Shown here one piece after another: positions 17,104 to 25,683 of a DNA stretch of 36,599 nucleotides. Every line of letters starts with the position of its first letter. The first letter of the stretch is position 1. The stretch comes from Henriciella sp. (GTDB taxonomy: Bacteria > Pseudomonadota > Alphaproteobacteria > Caulobacterales > Hyphomonadaceae), in NCBI GenBank assembly GCA_030066975.1, contig JASJAO010000016.1:32001-68599 (forward strand). The letters run 5' to 3'. The position numbers and the translations under genes are program-made. Under the pieces are notes generated by a model. That model made no database searches, was not told the origin of the DNA, and saw nothing but the letters and a program-made list of their open reading frames with translations.

Positions 17104-17808
17104 ATGCGCAATCGCCCCATCCCAACCCTCAGCGACGCCGACAAGGCCTATGTGCAGGCGCTTGTCTGCTTTGAAGATGAGGTCTTGCTCGCGTTCAACA
17201 AGCCGTCCGGTCTACCGGTTCAGACGCGCGGCAGTCATGGCCGTCATCTAGATGGCCTGCTGTGGGCCTTTGCCCGTTCCAACGGTAAGCGACCGAGATT
17301 GGTCCACCAGCTTGATGCTGGAACATCCGGCGTGATCATCGCGGCCAAAACCAAACCGGCCGCAGCCTTTCTCTCCCAATGTTTTGAGACCCGTCAGGTG
17401 AACAAGCGCTATCTCGCGATTATTCACGGTGACCTACCGAACGCCGACAGCGGACACATCGATCTTGCCTTGCAGCGTTCTGGTCGCGGCGTGACGGTCT
17501 CAAACGCATCTGATGCAAAACCGGCCCAGACCAGCTGGACGCGCCTTGAGAGATTGAGCGGCAATGCTGCGCTCCTGGAGGTGCGCCCCCTCACCGGTCG
17601 CCTGCATCAAATCCGCGCGCACCTTTCCGCGATCGGCTGTCCGATCGACGGCGACACCCTGTATGGCGGAGCCGAAGCACCGCGCCTCATGCTGCACGCA
17701 GCGGGGCTGAGCCTGCCGCATCCGGATGGGTCGACCCTTGAGCTAGAGGCGCCAGTCCCGGAAGATTTCCGGAACTGGCAATCCGGCCTAACCGCCGGCG
17801 CCGGGTAG
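17104..17808 (+). CDS. RluA-family RNA pseudouridine synthase
   Basis: 234 residues, the single catalytic domain of the RluA family, which isomerises uridine in rRNA or tRNA. The active-site motif reads HQLDAGTSG with catalytic Asp71 (HRLDxxTSG in most members, so Arg is Gln here). FNKPSGLPVQ, VNKRYLAIIHGDLP and GRLHQIRAHLSAIGCPIDGDTLYG are standard. No S4 domain is present. The ATG at 17104 is chosen because upstream sequence lies inside the preceding terminator. The target RNA is unknown. The 3' end overlaps the convergent AbgT gene by 21 bp. Confidence 0.94.
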   Translation: MRNRPIPTLSDADKAYVQALVCFEDEVLLAFNKPSGLPVQTRGSHGRHLDGLLWAFARSNGKRPRLVHQLDAGTSGVIIAAKTKPAAAFLSQCFETRQVNKRYLAIIHGDLPNADSGHIDLALQRSGRGVTVSNASDAKPAQTSWTRLERLSGNAALLEVRPLTGRLHQIRAHLSAIGCPIDGDTLYGGAEAPRLMLHAAGLSLPHPDGSTLELEAPVPEDFRNWQSGLTAGAG

Positions 17809-19431
17809 CGTGTAGCTGATCGGTGCCCCGGGGCCCAGCGGCAGGTCGAGATAGACCCAGAACACGGTCAGGGCGAGCCCGGTGACGAGCAGCAGAACTG
17901 AATAAGGGATCATCATGGCGGTGAGACTGCCAATGCCGAAATCCTTCGTCCAACGCTGGGCGAAGACCAGAATCAGCGGGAAGTAGACCATAAGCGGCGT
18001 TATGATATTGGTCGCGCTGTCACCGACGCGGTAGACTGCGGTCGCGCCATCCGGGCTGACCCCCAGCAACATCAGCATCGGCACCAGAACCGGCGCAAGC
18101 AAGGCCCACTTGGCTGACGCCGATCCGACAAACAGGTTGATGACGGCAGAGAACAGGACAATCAGCGCCAGCAAGGCTGGAAGCGGAAGGCCCGAGGTCT
18201 CAATCGCATTGGCGCCATGCACCGCGCTGATCAGGCCGAGATTGGACCACCCAAACATCGCCACAAAGTGCGCAGCGGCAAAGGCCAGGACGAGATAATA
18301 TCCCATATCCTTCATCGCCTCGGCCATCATGTTCACGAGATCCCTGTGATTGTTGATCGTGTTGGCTGCCGCGCCATACGCCCATCCGGTGGCGAGAAAC
18401 AGAACAAGGAAACCGCCAACCAAAGAGCTGAAGAAGGGTGAGAAATTGACCACCGGATCACACGCTCCTGTCGCGGCGCGCTCCGGCGGACAGGCCGCTT
18501 CATTGATCAGCGGAGTGCCTGGCCCGAAGGTCATCAAGACCCAAGCCCCGACGACGCCCACCAATGCGATCCCGGCCCAGCGCAAGCCTTTGATCTGCTC
18601 TGCCGTCAGGGGCGCGTTCTCATCGGCGACCGAATTGGCGGCGTCGCCCTCCGGTTCATACTTGCCGAGACGGGGCTCAATCACCCGGTCTGTCACAAAC
18701 CAGATCACGGGCAGGTAAATCAGGGTCATCGCCTGGATGAAGAACGTGTTCCCGGCAATGTTGGCGTCATAGTCGGCGACGAGAATTTCACCGGCCGTCT
18801 CCGTGATGCCATAAAGCAGCGCGTCGAGCTGGCCGGGAAATATGTTCGCCGAGAACCCTCCGGAAACGCCAGCGAACGCAGCGGCGATACCGGCAATCGG
18901 GTGACGCCCGGCGGAGGCGAACAGCACCGCCGCGAGCGGGATCAGCACGACATAGGCGGCATCTGCGGCGTGATTGCCGATCATCGCTACCAGTGCCACA
19001 ACCGGGGTGAGCAGCCATTTCGGTGCACCGCGAACCGCAGACCGCATGGCGCTGGAGAAGAGGCCGGATCGCTCTGCGACACCCGCCCCTAGCATCACCA
19101 CTAGAACGTATCCCAGTGGATGGAAATGGGTGAACGTGGCCGGCATTTCGACCCAGAGCCGCGCGATATTGTCGGCCGAGAACAGACTGATCGCGGGTAT
19201 GATGCCATCCGCGCCGATCTGGAACCGGGCTTTCTGACTGTCCGGCATGCCGCTCAGGACTTGGTCATCCAGGGTCGCGTTCGCGCCCAGCATGGCGGCG
19301 ATCACTGAAATCACCATCAGGGCGATGATCAGATAGAAGAAGATGAAGACAGGATCGGGCAACCGGTTGCCGGTGCGCTCGACCCAGCCGAGAAACCCCT
19401 TGGTCTCTGACGGCACAGCAGTTTCAGCCAT
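17788..19431 (-). CDS. AbgT family transporter
   Basis: 547 residues with many membrane helices, AbgT family (p-aminobenzoyl-glutamate uptake in E. coli; sulfonamide/antimetabolite export in MtrF and YdaH). Signatures include ERTGNRLPDPVFIFFYL, PLGYVLVVMLGAGVAERSG, GNHAADAAYVVLIPLAAVLF and the late helix region with SASAKWALLAPVLVPMLMLLG and DSATNIITPL. It sits in the inner membrane and uses a cation gradient. The start at 19431 follows GGGAG with a 7-base spacer. An in-frame ATG at 19503 would add 24 residues without a ribosome site. No amidohydrolase (AbgA/B) genes are adjacent. Divergent from the DUF2946-like gene. Confidence 0.95.
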   Translation of the reverse strand: MAETAVPSETKGFLGWVERTGNRLPDPVFIFFYLIIALMVISVIAAMLGANATLDDQVLSGMPDSQKARFQIGADGIIPAISLFSADNIARLWVEMPATFTHFHPLGYVLVVMLGAGVAERSGLFSSAMRSAVRGAPKWLLTPVVALVAMIGNHAADAAYVVLIPLAAVLFASAGRHPIAGIAAAFAGVSGGFSANIFPGQLDALLYGITETAGEILVADYDANIAGNTFFIQAMTLIYLPVIWFVTDRVIEPRLGKYEPEGDAANSVADENAPLTAEQIKGLRWAGIALVGVVGAWVLMTFGPGTPLINEAACPPERAATGACDPVVNFSPFFSSLVGGFLVLFLATGWAYGAAANTINNHRDLVNMMAEAMKDMGYYLVLAFAAAHFVAMFGWSNLGLISAVHGANAIETSGLPLPALLALIVLFSAVINLFVGSASAKWALLAPVLVPMLMLLGVSPDGATAVYRVGDSATNIITPLMVYFPLILVFAQRWTKDFGIGSLTAMMIPYSVLLLVTGLALTVFWVYLDLPLGPGAPISYTLPGAGG

Positions 19432-19548
19432 ATGTAAACTCCCAGATTCTTGTTGGGAAAATTGGTACTCGACTGCTGCAGGAATGGCAAAGGAAGAGGT
19501 CATTGTGCCGCGATTGAATCACCCCGTGCTCAGTGCTACGGGCATCAC

Positions 19549-19914
19549 ATGCAGACGAGCTTGATCATCTTGCGAACGGGAATGCTGTTGATCGCCGCTT
19601 TTGCGTTTGTGCTGAACGGCGCAAGGGCAGGCGTTCAGCAAGACGATACCGGCTCGCTGGTGATCCCGATCTGTTCGGTCGACGGGACGCGCTATGTTCG
19701 CGTTGATATTGATGATGACGCCCCGGCTGAAACACCGGAGGCGCATTGTGGCAGCTGTCTTCTGGTGGCCGCGATCGTGCCGGAGGCCTGCCGGCTGGCG
19801 AAACCGCTCGGCGTTTTCGAAGCCGCAGCGTTTGCTTTGCCCAAGCAGGCTTTGCCGGACCGGTCCCCCATCTGGCCCGGGGCGCCGCCCACCGGTCCCC
19901 CACTCCTGACCTGA
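19549..19914 (+). CDS. DUF2946-like small exported protein
   Basis: 121 residues. An N-terminal membrane or signal segment (about 8-27, ending ARAG) is followed by a short domain with PICSVDGTRYVRV and AHCGSCL (His66, Cys67, Cys70), then a Pro-rich tail. The His-Cys-x2-Cys motif after a short hydrophobic N terminus matches DUF2946. Genes of that family often lie beside metal-related TonB receptors or copper genes. The ATG at 19549 is the first that leaves a plausible signal. A Met/His-rich outer-membrane protein follows after 58 bp, probably in the same operon. Metal binding is inferred only. Confidence 0.68.
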   Translation: MQTSLIILRTGMLLIAAFAFVLNGARAGVQQDDTGSLVIPICSVDGTRYVRVDIDDDAPAETPEAHCGSCLLVAAIVPEACRLAKPLGVFEAAAFALPKQALPDRSPIWPGAPPTGPPLLT

Positions 19915-19972
19915 AGCTGAGATCCGCCCGGGCTGGCTACCGGGCATGCTTTTCAAATTCAGGACTGTCAAA

Positions 19973-21058
19973 ATGACACTTAGATACCTAGCGGGCGCTG
20001 CGCTCGCCATCTGCGCCGTGCCGCATGCAATCGCGCATGAGGACGGCCCGATCAAATCGCACGCCTCTGGTCACGCCCCCATCGGGGTTATGGCCGATCA
20101 TCGACATGAACAGGGCGAGTGGATGTTCTCCTATCGCTTCATGCAGATGCAAATGGAGGGCAATCGCGACGGCACCGATACGCTCTCGCCGGAGGAGATT
20201 GCGACTACGGTCCCCAACCGCTTCGCGGGTACGCCAATGCAGCCGCCGACCCTGCGCGTTGTGCCGACCGAGATGACCATGGACATGCATATGCTGGGCG
20301 CCATGTACGGGCTCAGCGACCGCGTGACGCTCATGGTGATGGCCAACTATCTGACTAAGGATATGGACCACCTGACCTTTATGGGCGGGATGGGCACAAC
20401 CGTCCTGGGCGAATTCACGACGCAGACCGAAGGCTTTGGCGACACCTCTGTTTCGGCGATTGTCGGCCTGGACGACGGCACCAAGACAGGCCGTCAGATC
20501 AATCTCAATGTCGGCTTGTCTCTGCCAACCGGATCGATCACCGAAACCGATCAGATCCTGACCCCGATGGGCGGCACGCCGACCACCCGCCTGCCTTATC
20601 CGATGCAACTCGGCTCGGGCACCTATGATGCAAAGCTTGGTCTCACCGCGTTCGATCGCACCGGCCAGTGGAGCTATGGCGGACAGGTCAATACAGTGAT
20701 CAGACTTGGCGACAATGACGAAGGTTATGCCCTCGGGGATGTACTGGAAGCGACCGGTTGGGTGGCCTATGAACCCCGACCCTGGGTGTCCTTCTCGGGC
20801 CGGTTAAGGGCCCAGGCTCAAGGCAGCATTGACGGGATCGACCCTGAAATCCTGGCGCCTGTGCAGACCGCAGATCCGGACAATCATGGCGGCGAAACCG
20901 TGGAAGCTCTGTTCGGCATAAACCTGCTCGGCACGTCCGGTGCCGTCAAAGGGCATCGCCTGGCCGCAGAGGTCGGCCTGCCGATTTATCGCAACCTGAA
21001 CGGCCCACAACTGGAAACTGACCTCACGTTCAGCCTGGGTTGGCAAAAGTCTTTTTAG
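19973..21058 (+). CDS. Outer-membrane protein, MetA-pathway-like barrel, Met/His-rich
   Basis: 361 residues with a signal peptide (1-21, ending AIA-H). The mature N terminus is unusually rich in metal ligands: HEDGP, SHASGH and DHRHEQ, then MQMQM (about 57-61) and MTMDMHM (about 101-107). The rest is beta-barrel-like with alternating strands and ends in an aromatic residue (GWQKSF). It resembles Phenol_MetA_deg (meta-pathway) outer-membrane proteins, a form often found beside copper genes. The start at 19973 has AGGACTG upstream. An upstream in-frame start at 19946 would disrupt the signal peptide. It follows the DUF2946-like gene and ends in a strong terminator. The copper link is inferred. 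Confidence 0.8.
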   Translation: MTLRYLAGAALAICAVPHAIAHEDGPIKSHASGHAPIGVMADHRHEQGEWMFSYRFMQMQMEGNRDGTDTLSPEEIATTVPNRFAGTPMQPPTLRVVPTEMTMDMHMLGAMYGLSDRVTLMVMANYLTKDMDHLTFMGGMGTTVLGEFTTQTEGFGDTSVSAIVGLDDGTKTGRQINLNVGLSLPTGSITETDQILTPMGGTPTTRLPYPMQLGSGTYDAKLGLTAFDRTGQWSYGGQVNTVIRLGDNDEGYALGDVLEATGWVAYEPRPWVSFSGRLRAQAQGSIDGIDPEILAPVQTADPDNHGGETVEALFGINLLGTSGAVKGHRLAAEVGLPIYRNLNGPQLETDLTFSLGWQKSF

Positions 21059-21094
21059 TCCAATCCCTGGGTGGGGATGCGGCGCGGAGCCAAG

Positions 21095-21135
21095 ACACCG
21101 GAGCGGGACAATCAATCCCGCTCCGGTGTTTTTTT
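21095..21135 (+). terminator. Strong Rho-independent terminator
   Basis: A perfect 14-bp stem, ACACCGGAGCGGGA (21095-21108) with TCCCGCTCCGGTGT (21116-21129), has a 7-base loop and is followed by a run of T. It ends the DUF2946-like/outer-membrane operon. Confidence 0.96.
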
Positions 21136-21161
21136 GCGGCGCGCCAGCTCGGCGCTCGATC

Positions 21162-22187
21162 CTATTTCGGCGTGATCTTCCAAATGATCTGATCCGGCGT
21201 TCGCTCGCAGCTGATATCCAGAAACGCGCGGCCCGAATGGATCGCACCCCGCCACAGTTCAATCCAACAGTCCAGCAAAGCTGCCCGTTCCGCCTCTCCC
21301 AGTCCGCGGGCAATTCGGAGACCTTGCTGCCTCACCTGAACGCTACCGTCCTCGCCCGTCTCAATTAGGCACTCGTCGCCGAGACCGGTCATCACCAGTT
21401 TAAGGAAGTCTGCCGCCTCGCTTGCACCACCCTCAGCGAGGTTCAGCCGATCGGCGAGCGCCCGATATTGCTGCAGCCCCGTCAAGCACGCCGCCCGCTG
21501 GCCCAGTTCTACAGCGCGATCTCGTCCCACCACTTCCGTCAGGGCCTGGATGCCATTGCGTACATATTCCATCGCATAGTTGCGATTGGCTTTGGCGAGG
21601 CGCGCCTCGCTCCACTCTGCTGCAGGCGGCTGAGGTTGCTTATCCGGATCATACGGCGGCGGCGTTTCATCTGGTGCAAAGACAAGGCGCTCTTCGGCGC
21701 TGAGGTCATGGTCATATTCCTTGAAATACCCGCACAGGCCGTACTGACCCGTCACGTCTTCTGAGACACAGACAAAACCGAGCCGCGGATTGCCGAGGCT
21801 CACGCCATTCTGGGCATACCAGCCGTGCAGGAAGCCGCGGCTCGCCTCAACTGGAATGCCGCAAATCGCCGGCCCCGCATACATCCAGCGCGGATAGCGA
21901 AATCGCACCCAGGCCTTGGTATCGCTCTCTTCCATATACTCGACGGCCACACCGCCCATACTGTTGGACAGGACATGATACTTAGCGCAGGCCACCGCAT
22001 GCGGCAGATCGCTCAGGCCAAGCTTGTCAAAACTCGACAGGAATTTCTCTTCGTGCTGGCGGCGAAACAGGCGAAACATCCAGTCAAAGACCGTCTCTTT
22101 GCTTTCCTCAACCGCCACCATGAGCTGCAGCCCCAGGAAGTATTGATGGTGCAAGTTGGCCTGCGCTGTAATCGCTTGAGATGTCAT
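21162..22187 (-). CDS. Conserved-looking cytosolic protein of unknown function
   Basis: 341 residues, soluble, no signal peptide, family not recognised. It is rich in aromatic residues and cysteines in the middle, with WVRFRYPRWMYAGPAICGIP, GWYAQNGVSLGNPRLGFVC and YGLCGYFKEYDHDLS. This suggests an enzyme or ligand-binding fold. The C-terminal part is helical. ATG 22187 is preferred since GAGGTGA lies just upstream. A GTG at 22196 overlaps that site. It follows the deaminase gene on the same strand after 110 bp. Confidence 0.72.
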   Translation of the reverse strand: MTSQAITAQANLHHQYFLGLQLMVAVEESKETVFDWMFRLFRRQHEEKFLSSFDKLGLSDLPHAVACAKYHVLSNSMGGVAVEYMEESDTKAWVRFRYPRWMYAGPAICGIPVEASRGFLHGWYAQNGVSLGNPRLGFVCVSEDVTGQYGLCGYFKEYDHDLSAEERLVFAPDETPPPYDPDKQPQPPAAEWSEARLAKANRNYAMEYVRNGIQALTEVVGRDRAVELGQRAACLTGLQQYRALADRLNLAEGGASEAADFLKLVMTGLGDECLIETGEDGSVQVRQQGLRIARGLGEAERAALLDCWIELWRGAIHSGRAFLDISCERTPDQIIWKITPK

Positions 22188-22297
22188 GTCGGTCACCTCG
22201 TTTAATTATGGATGTCTGCACCCTAGACGCACTGACCGCGGGAAAGAAAGGTGCACGCTCGACGAAGCGGATAGTGAGGGTTGCGTTCGGTTCGCCT

Positions 22298-23311
22298 TCA
22301 AACCGTCGCTGCCACCCGGTCAATCTCTGCCAGATGCGCGGTCTGTTCCGCCTCGCTCAGAAACGAGCCTGTAAAACTGTTTTTGGCAAGCGTGATGATC
22401 TCCTCGCGGGTGAGGCCGACGGCGGCGGCGGTCTGGCGATAATTCTCGTTTACATAACCGCCGAAATAGGCCGGGTCGTCGCTGTTCATGGTCGCTTTCA
22501 GGCCCAGCGACAGCATCCGCTTCATCGGGTGATCTTTCAGGTCATCCACCACACAAAGCGACAGGTTCGATAGCGGACAGACCGTTAGCGTCAGTCCGGC
22601 CTCGCGCACGCGATTGATCAGCGCGTCATCCTCCAGCAGGCGATTGCCATGATCAATCCGGTCGATCTTGAGCAGGTCGAGTGCCTCGTAAACATAGTCG
22701 GGCGGGCCTTCCTCACCGGCATGGGCGACCAGTTTCAGGCCTTTCGCGCGCGCGGCAGCAAACACACGCTCAAACTTGGACGGCGGATGGCCCACCTCGC
22801 TGCTGTCGAGACCAACCCCGTGAATTTGGTCGAGATACGGCTCAGCCTGTGCCAGCGTTTCAAACGCCGCCTCTTCGCTGAGATGGCGCAGGAAGCACAT
22901 GATCAACCTGTAAGTGATCCCGTATTTGTCCCTGGCCGCGTCAAGTGCCGAGAGAATGCCCTCAATCGGGGTGCTGAAGGGCAGGCCGCGATCCGTATGG
23001 CCTTGCGGGTCAAAGAACACTTCAACATGGCGCACATTATCGGCCGCGCAGCGCTGCAGATAAGCGTCCGTCAGATCGTGAAAATCGGCCTCAGTCTGCA
23101 GCACCGACATGCCCTGATAATAGATATCGAGAAAGTCCTGCAGGTTCGAGAAATCATAGGCGGCTTTCACCTCGTCCAGGGTCTTGAAGGGAATGTCGAC
23201 GCCATTGCGTTCGGCAAACAGCATCAATTGTTCCGGTTCGAGCGAGCCTTCGAGGTGTAGGTGGAGCTCGGCCTTGGGCAGGGCGGCAATCAGGGCGTTT
23301 AGATCTGTCAT
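22298..23311 (-). CDS. Adenosine/adenine deaminase family hydrolase
   Basis: 337 residues, metal-dependent TIM-barrel purine deaminase. Metal ligands sit in ELHLHLEGS (His17, His19), HAGEEGPP, RIDHGNR and NSDDPAYF. The spacing HAGEEGPP...ALDLLKIDRIDHG is the form seen in adenine aminohydrolases (adenine to hypoxanthine), while classical adenosine deaminases carry shorter HAGE-xxP and ERIGHG. The substrate may therefore be adenine although the family is usually named adenosine deaminase. The ATG at 23311 is the start before KAELHLH. The purine salvage role is inferred. Divergent from the 23435 gene. Confidence 0.93.
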   Translation of the reverse strand: MTDLNALIAALPKAELHLHLEGSLEPEQLMLFAERNGVDIPFKTLDEVKAAYDFSNLQDFLDIYYQGMSVLQTEADFHDLTDAYLQRCAADNVRHVEVFFDPQGHTDRGLPFSTPIEGILSALDAARDKYGITYRLIMCFLRHLSEEAAFETLAQAEPYLDQIHGVGLDSSEVGHPPSKFERVFAAARAKGLKLVAHAGEEGPPDYVYEALDLLKIDRIDHGNRLLEDDALINRVREAGLTLTVCPLSNLSLCVVDDLKDHPMKRMLSLGLKATMNSDDPAYFGGYVNENYRQTAAAVGLTREEIITLAKNSFTGSFLSEAEQTAHLAEIDRVAATV

Positions 23312-23434
23312 AGGCTTCTGATACGCTGTTTTCTGAATATTGCGAGCCTGCACATCCGCCCTCGCGCGAATTTTATGCGATGCTATAGTCTTAAGCGTGC
23401 GCAAAAGGGGTGCGGCAGAAAAAGGAAGCAAAGC

Positions 23435-24121
23435 ATGGGTCTGATCTGGTGGATTTTACCGGCATTGACGGGGGTCATAGGGCTGATGCTGAGCTTTGCC
23501 GGAGTGGGACGTTTGCTGAAGCTGCGGCTCGCAGCGGGGGCCGTTCGCTTCGTGTTCGGGATCGGCTTTCTCGGCCTTGCAGGCATGGTGACGCTGGCGG
23601 GTCTCAACATGCAGACCTTCAAGCGCCTGACCTATGAGCGCGTGGTCGCGACCATCTCCTTCGACAAGACACCGGGCGCAGATGACACCTACTCCATCAC
23701 GATGCTGCTCCCGGAAGGCGAAGTGCGTGAGATCCGTGAAATCAAAGGCGACGAGTTTTCGTTGGGGGCGCAAGTGCTGACCTTCAAACCGATGGCGCAA
23801 ATGCTCGGCTATGACAGCGTCTACAGGCTCGATTTTCTCGAAGGCCGTTTCTCCAGTCGCTACAACACAGCCGCCGTGTCACAGGCCACCAGCACCGGCA
23901 TCCGTCTCTATGAGAATCCAGGCCTTGATGTCTACGCGCTCGCCAAGGAACAGAACGGACGGTTTGGCATTGGCACGGCCCAGCGCGACACCAATTTCGG
24001 CTCTGCGGTCTATGCGCCGATGGCAGACGGGCTCGAATACGAGGTCAGCCTGACCCAATCGGCCTTGGTGCTGCGTCCGGCAAATGCGGCAGCAACCGCC
24101 CGGTTGAGAGCGCAGGAGTAA
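23435..24121 (+). CDS. Membrane protein of unknown function
   Basis: 228 residues with two N-terminal membrane helices (about 3-23 and 33-55), then a beta-rich soluble domain (about 65-225). The domain includes YERVVATISFDKTPGADD, TFKPMAQMLGYDSVYRLDF and FGSAVYAPMADGLEYEVSL. The domain probably lies in the periplasm. No family is assigned, although similar proteins are sometimes labelled multidrug-transporter-like without proof. AAAGGAAG lies 8 bases before ATG 23435. The methyltransferase starts 3 bp after its stop, so they are co-transcribed. Confidence 0.75.
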   Translation: MGLIWWILPALTGVIGLMLSFAGVGRLLKLRLAAGAVRFVFGIGFLGLAGMVTLAGLNMQTFKRLTYERVVATISFDKTPGADDTYSITMLLPEGEVREIREIKGDEFSLGAQVLTFKPMAQMLGYDSVYRLDFLEGRFSSRYNTAAVSQATSTGIRLYENPGLDVYALAKEQNGRFGIGTAQRDTNFGSAVYAPMADGLEYEVSLTQSALVLRPANAAATARLRAQE

Positions 24122-24124
24122 GCC

Positions 24125-24751
24125 ATGGGTCTTTGGGACAAATGCGTTGTTGAGCCGATGATTTCTTGTGCCTGTTCCAGCAAGCCGATCATGAAACAGC
24201 GCGAGAAGATCGTCCCGGAGGCAGACGGTGTCGTGTTGGAGCTTGGATGCGGGTCCGGCACCAATTTCAATCTTTATGATCATCACAAGGTCCAGCGCCT
24301 GCATGCGGTTGAACCGGCAAAGGGCATGATCAAACGCGCCAAGACGGCGATGATGGGCCACCGCCTGGATGATCGCACCCAGTTTCATCAGGCCGGCGCG
24401 GAAGATTTGCCGCTGAACGATCACTCGGTCGACACAGCCGTGGTGACGTTCGTGTTGTGCACCATTCCCGACTGGCAGGGCGCGCTCAAGGAACTGCGCC
24501 GAGTGCTTAAACCCGAAGGCCGGATTCTGTTTTCAGAGCACGGGTTGGCGCCTGATGCGGGCGTCGCGAAATGGCAGCGTCGCATCGAACCGGTCTGGAA
24601 AGTCCTGGCGGGTGGCTGCCACCTGACGCGCGATACAGCTGACATGCTGACCGGGTCAGGCTTCGAACTCGAGGCGCACGAGACCATGTATCTGCCGAGC
24701 ACGCCAAAGATTGCCGGTTATGCCTCATGGGGCAGCGCACGTGTCGCCTAG
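24125..24751 (+). CDS. Class I SAM-dependent methyltransferase (METTL7-like)
   Basis: 208 residues, Rossmann-like methyltransferase. The SAM-binding motif I is VVLELGCGSGTNF (about 37-49), motif II acidic residue in HAVEPAKGM, then AEDLPLNDHSVDTAVVTFVLCTI and LRRVLKPEGRILFSEHG. The overall order resembles METTL7-type thiol or lipid methyltransferases. It starts 3 bp after the preceding membrane-protein gene and overlaps the following DUF3445 gene by 32 bp, giving a three-gene operon. The substrate is unknown. Confidence 0.9.
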   Translation: MGLWDKCVVEPMISCACSSKPIMKQREKIVPEADGVVLELGCGSGTNFNLYDHHKVQRLHAVEPAKGMIKRAKTAMMGHRLDDRTQFHQAGAEDLPLNDHSVDTAVVTFVLCTIPDWQGALKELRRVLKPEGRILFSEHGLAPDAGVAKWQRRIEPVWKVLAGGCHLTRDTADMLTGSGFELEAHETMYLPSTPKIAGYASWGSARVA

Positions 24752-25562
24752 GCGGCGAACCCCACCGCACCTTCCCTTTCTGGACGGACCGGCAAGTTTC
24801 GCGCCCGAGTTGAAGCCCATCCCGCCAGCCGACTGGCTATTGCCGGACACGGAAGTGTCGGCTTGGCTGAATGACAAGCGCCTGCTGATCAAACTCATGC
24901 GCGACAAGGTCTCAGCCGGGATAATAGATGGCCCGGCCGCCGAGGAAGTTCTGAACCTGGTGCTGCAGGCGACGGGTCTTACGCCCAATCAAAGCCTGCC
25001 CACCGCGCTTGAGGAGGCCGCTTCGATCATCACCGACGATCTCTGCATTATGGAAGAGGAGCGGCGCGGCGACTGGCGGTTTGTCGCCGGGGTTGTCTGC
25101 GCGCCGACCTACTGGCACCTCACCGAGCGTATCGGCATGGATCTCGGCGGGCTGCATGGGCCCGTCCCGGGCGGTGACCCCCAACTTGCCGGACGCATTG
25201 GGCGGATCCTGAGTGCCTTGAAGCCGGGGGCCATTCTGCAACGCTTCAACTGGACCGTGCAGGTCAGCGACAAACGCTATACGCCCGAACGCCCAAGCGT
25301 TGCGGGGCAGGGCATTCACGACCTGCACTTACGGGTGGAACGCCAAACGATCCGGAAACTTGAGCAGACCGGCGCCGTGCTCTTCAGCATCCGCACCTGT
25401 GTCGATCCGCTGGTGCCGATCCTGAAATCGCCTGATACGCGCGAAGCGTTCGAGGATGCCTGGCTCGGAACCGCGCCCGTTGTGCGGCGCTATAAAGGCT
25501 GGGACCGCCTGGAAGATCTGGTGGCGACGGCGTGTCGGCAGGCTGATCAGGCCGTGCTTTAG
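24720..25562 (+). CDS. DUF3445 protein (haem-dependent oxidative N-demethylase-like)
   Basis: 280 residues in the DUF3445/HODM family, whose characterised members use haem to demethylate amines, including the DmmA-type subunit of dimethylamine monooxygenase. Recognised motifs are TDDLCIMEEERRGDWRFVAG, PTYWHLTERIGMDL, LKPGAILQRFNWTVQ and HLRVERQTIRKLEQTGAVLF. The start is taken as ATG 24720 (GTG 24741 and TTG 24711 also fit), overlapping the methyltransferase gene. The other dmm subunits are absent, so it may be a stand-alone oxidative demethylase with an unknown amine. The partner genes encode a methyltransferase and a membrane protein. Confidence 0.88.
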   Translation: MPHGAAHVSPRRRTPPHLPFLDGPASFAPELKPIPPADWLLPDTEVSAWLNDKRLLIKLMRDKVSAGIIDGPAAEEVLNLVLQATGLTPNQSLPTALEEAASIITDDLCIMEEERRGDWRFVAGVVCAPTYWHLTERIGMDLGGLHGPVPGGDPQLAGRIGRILSALKPGAILQRFNWTVQVSDKRYTPERPSVAGQGIHDLHLRVERQTIRKLEQTGAVLFSIRTCVDPLVPILKSPDTREAFEDAWLGTAPVVRRYKGWDRLEDLVATACRQADQAVL

Positions 25563-25683
25563 AGCGGAGGGGCATCGCCAACGCTCAATCTCGGGGCCGT
25601 CGATGATAATCTGATGCCAAGACCTGTCTGTGTGGACGAGGGTGACGAAGCGACCTAGATGAGGGGCAAGCTGAGGAGTGATT

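Noticed and set aside
19432-19503. 24-residue N-terminal extension of the AbgT transporter
   Set aside because: No ribosome site at 19503, while GGGAG precedes 19431 and the family start fits there.
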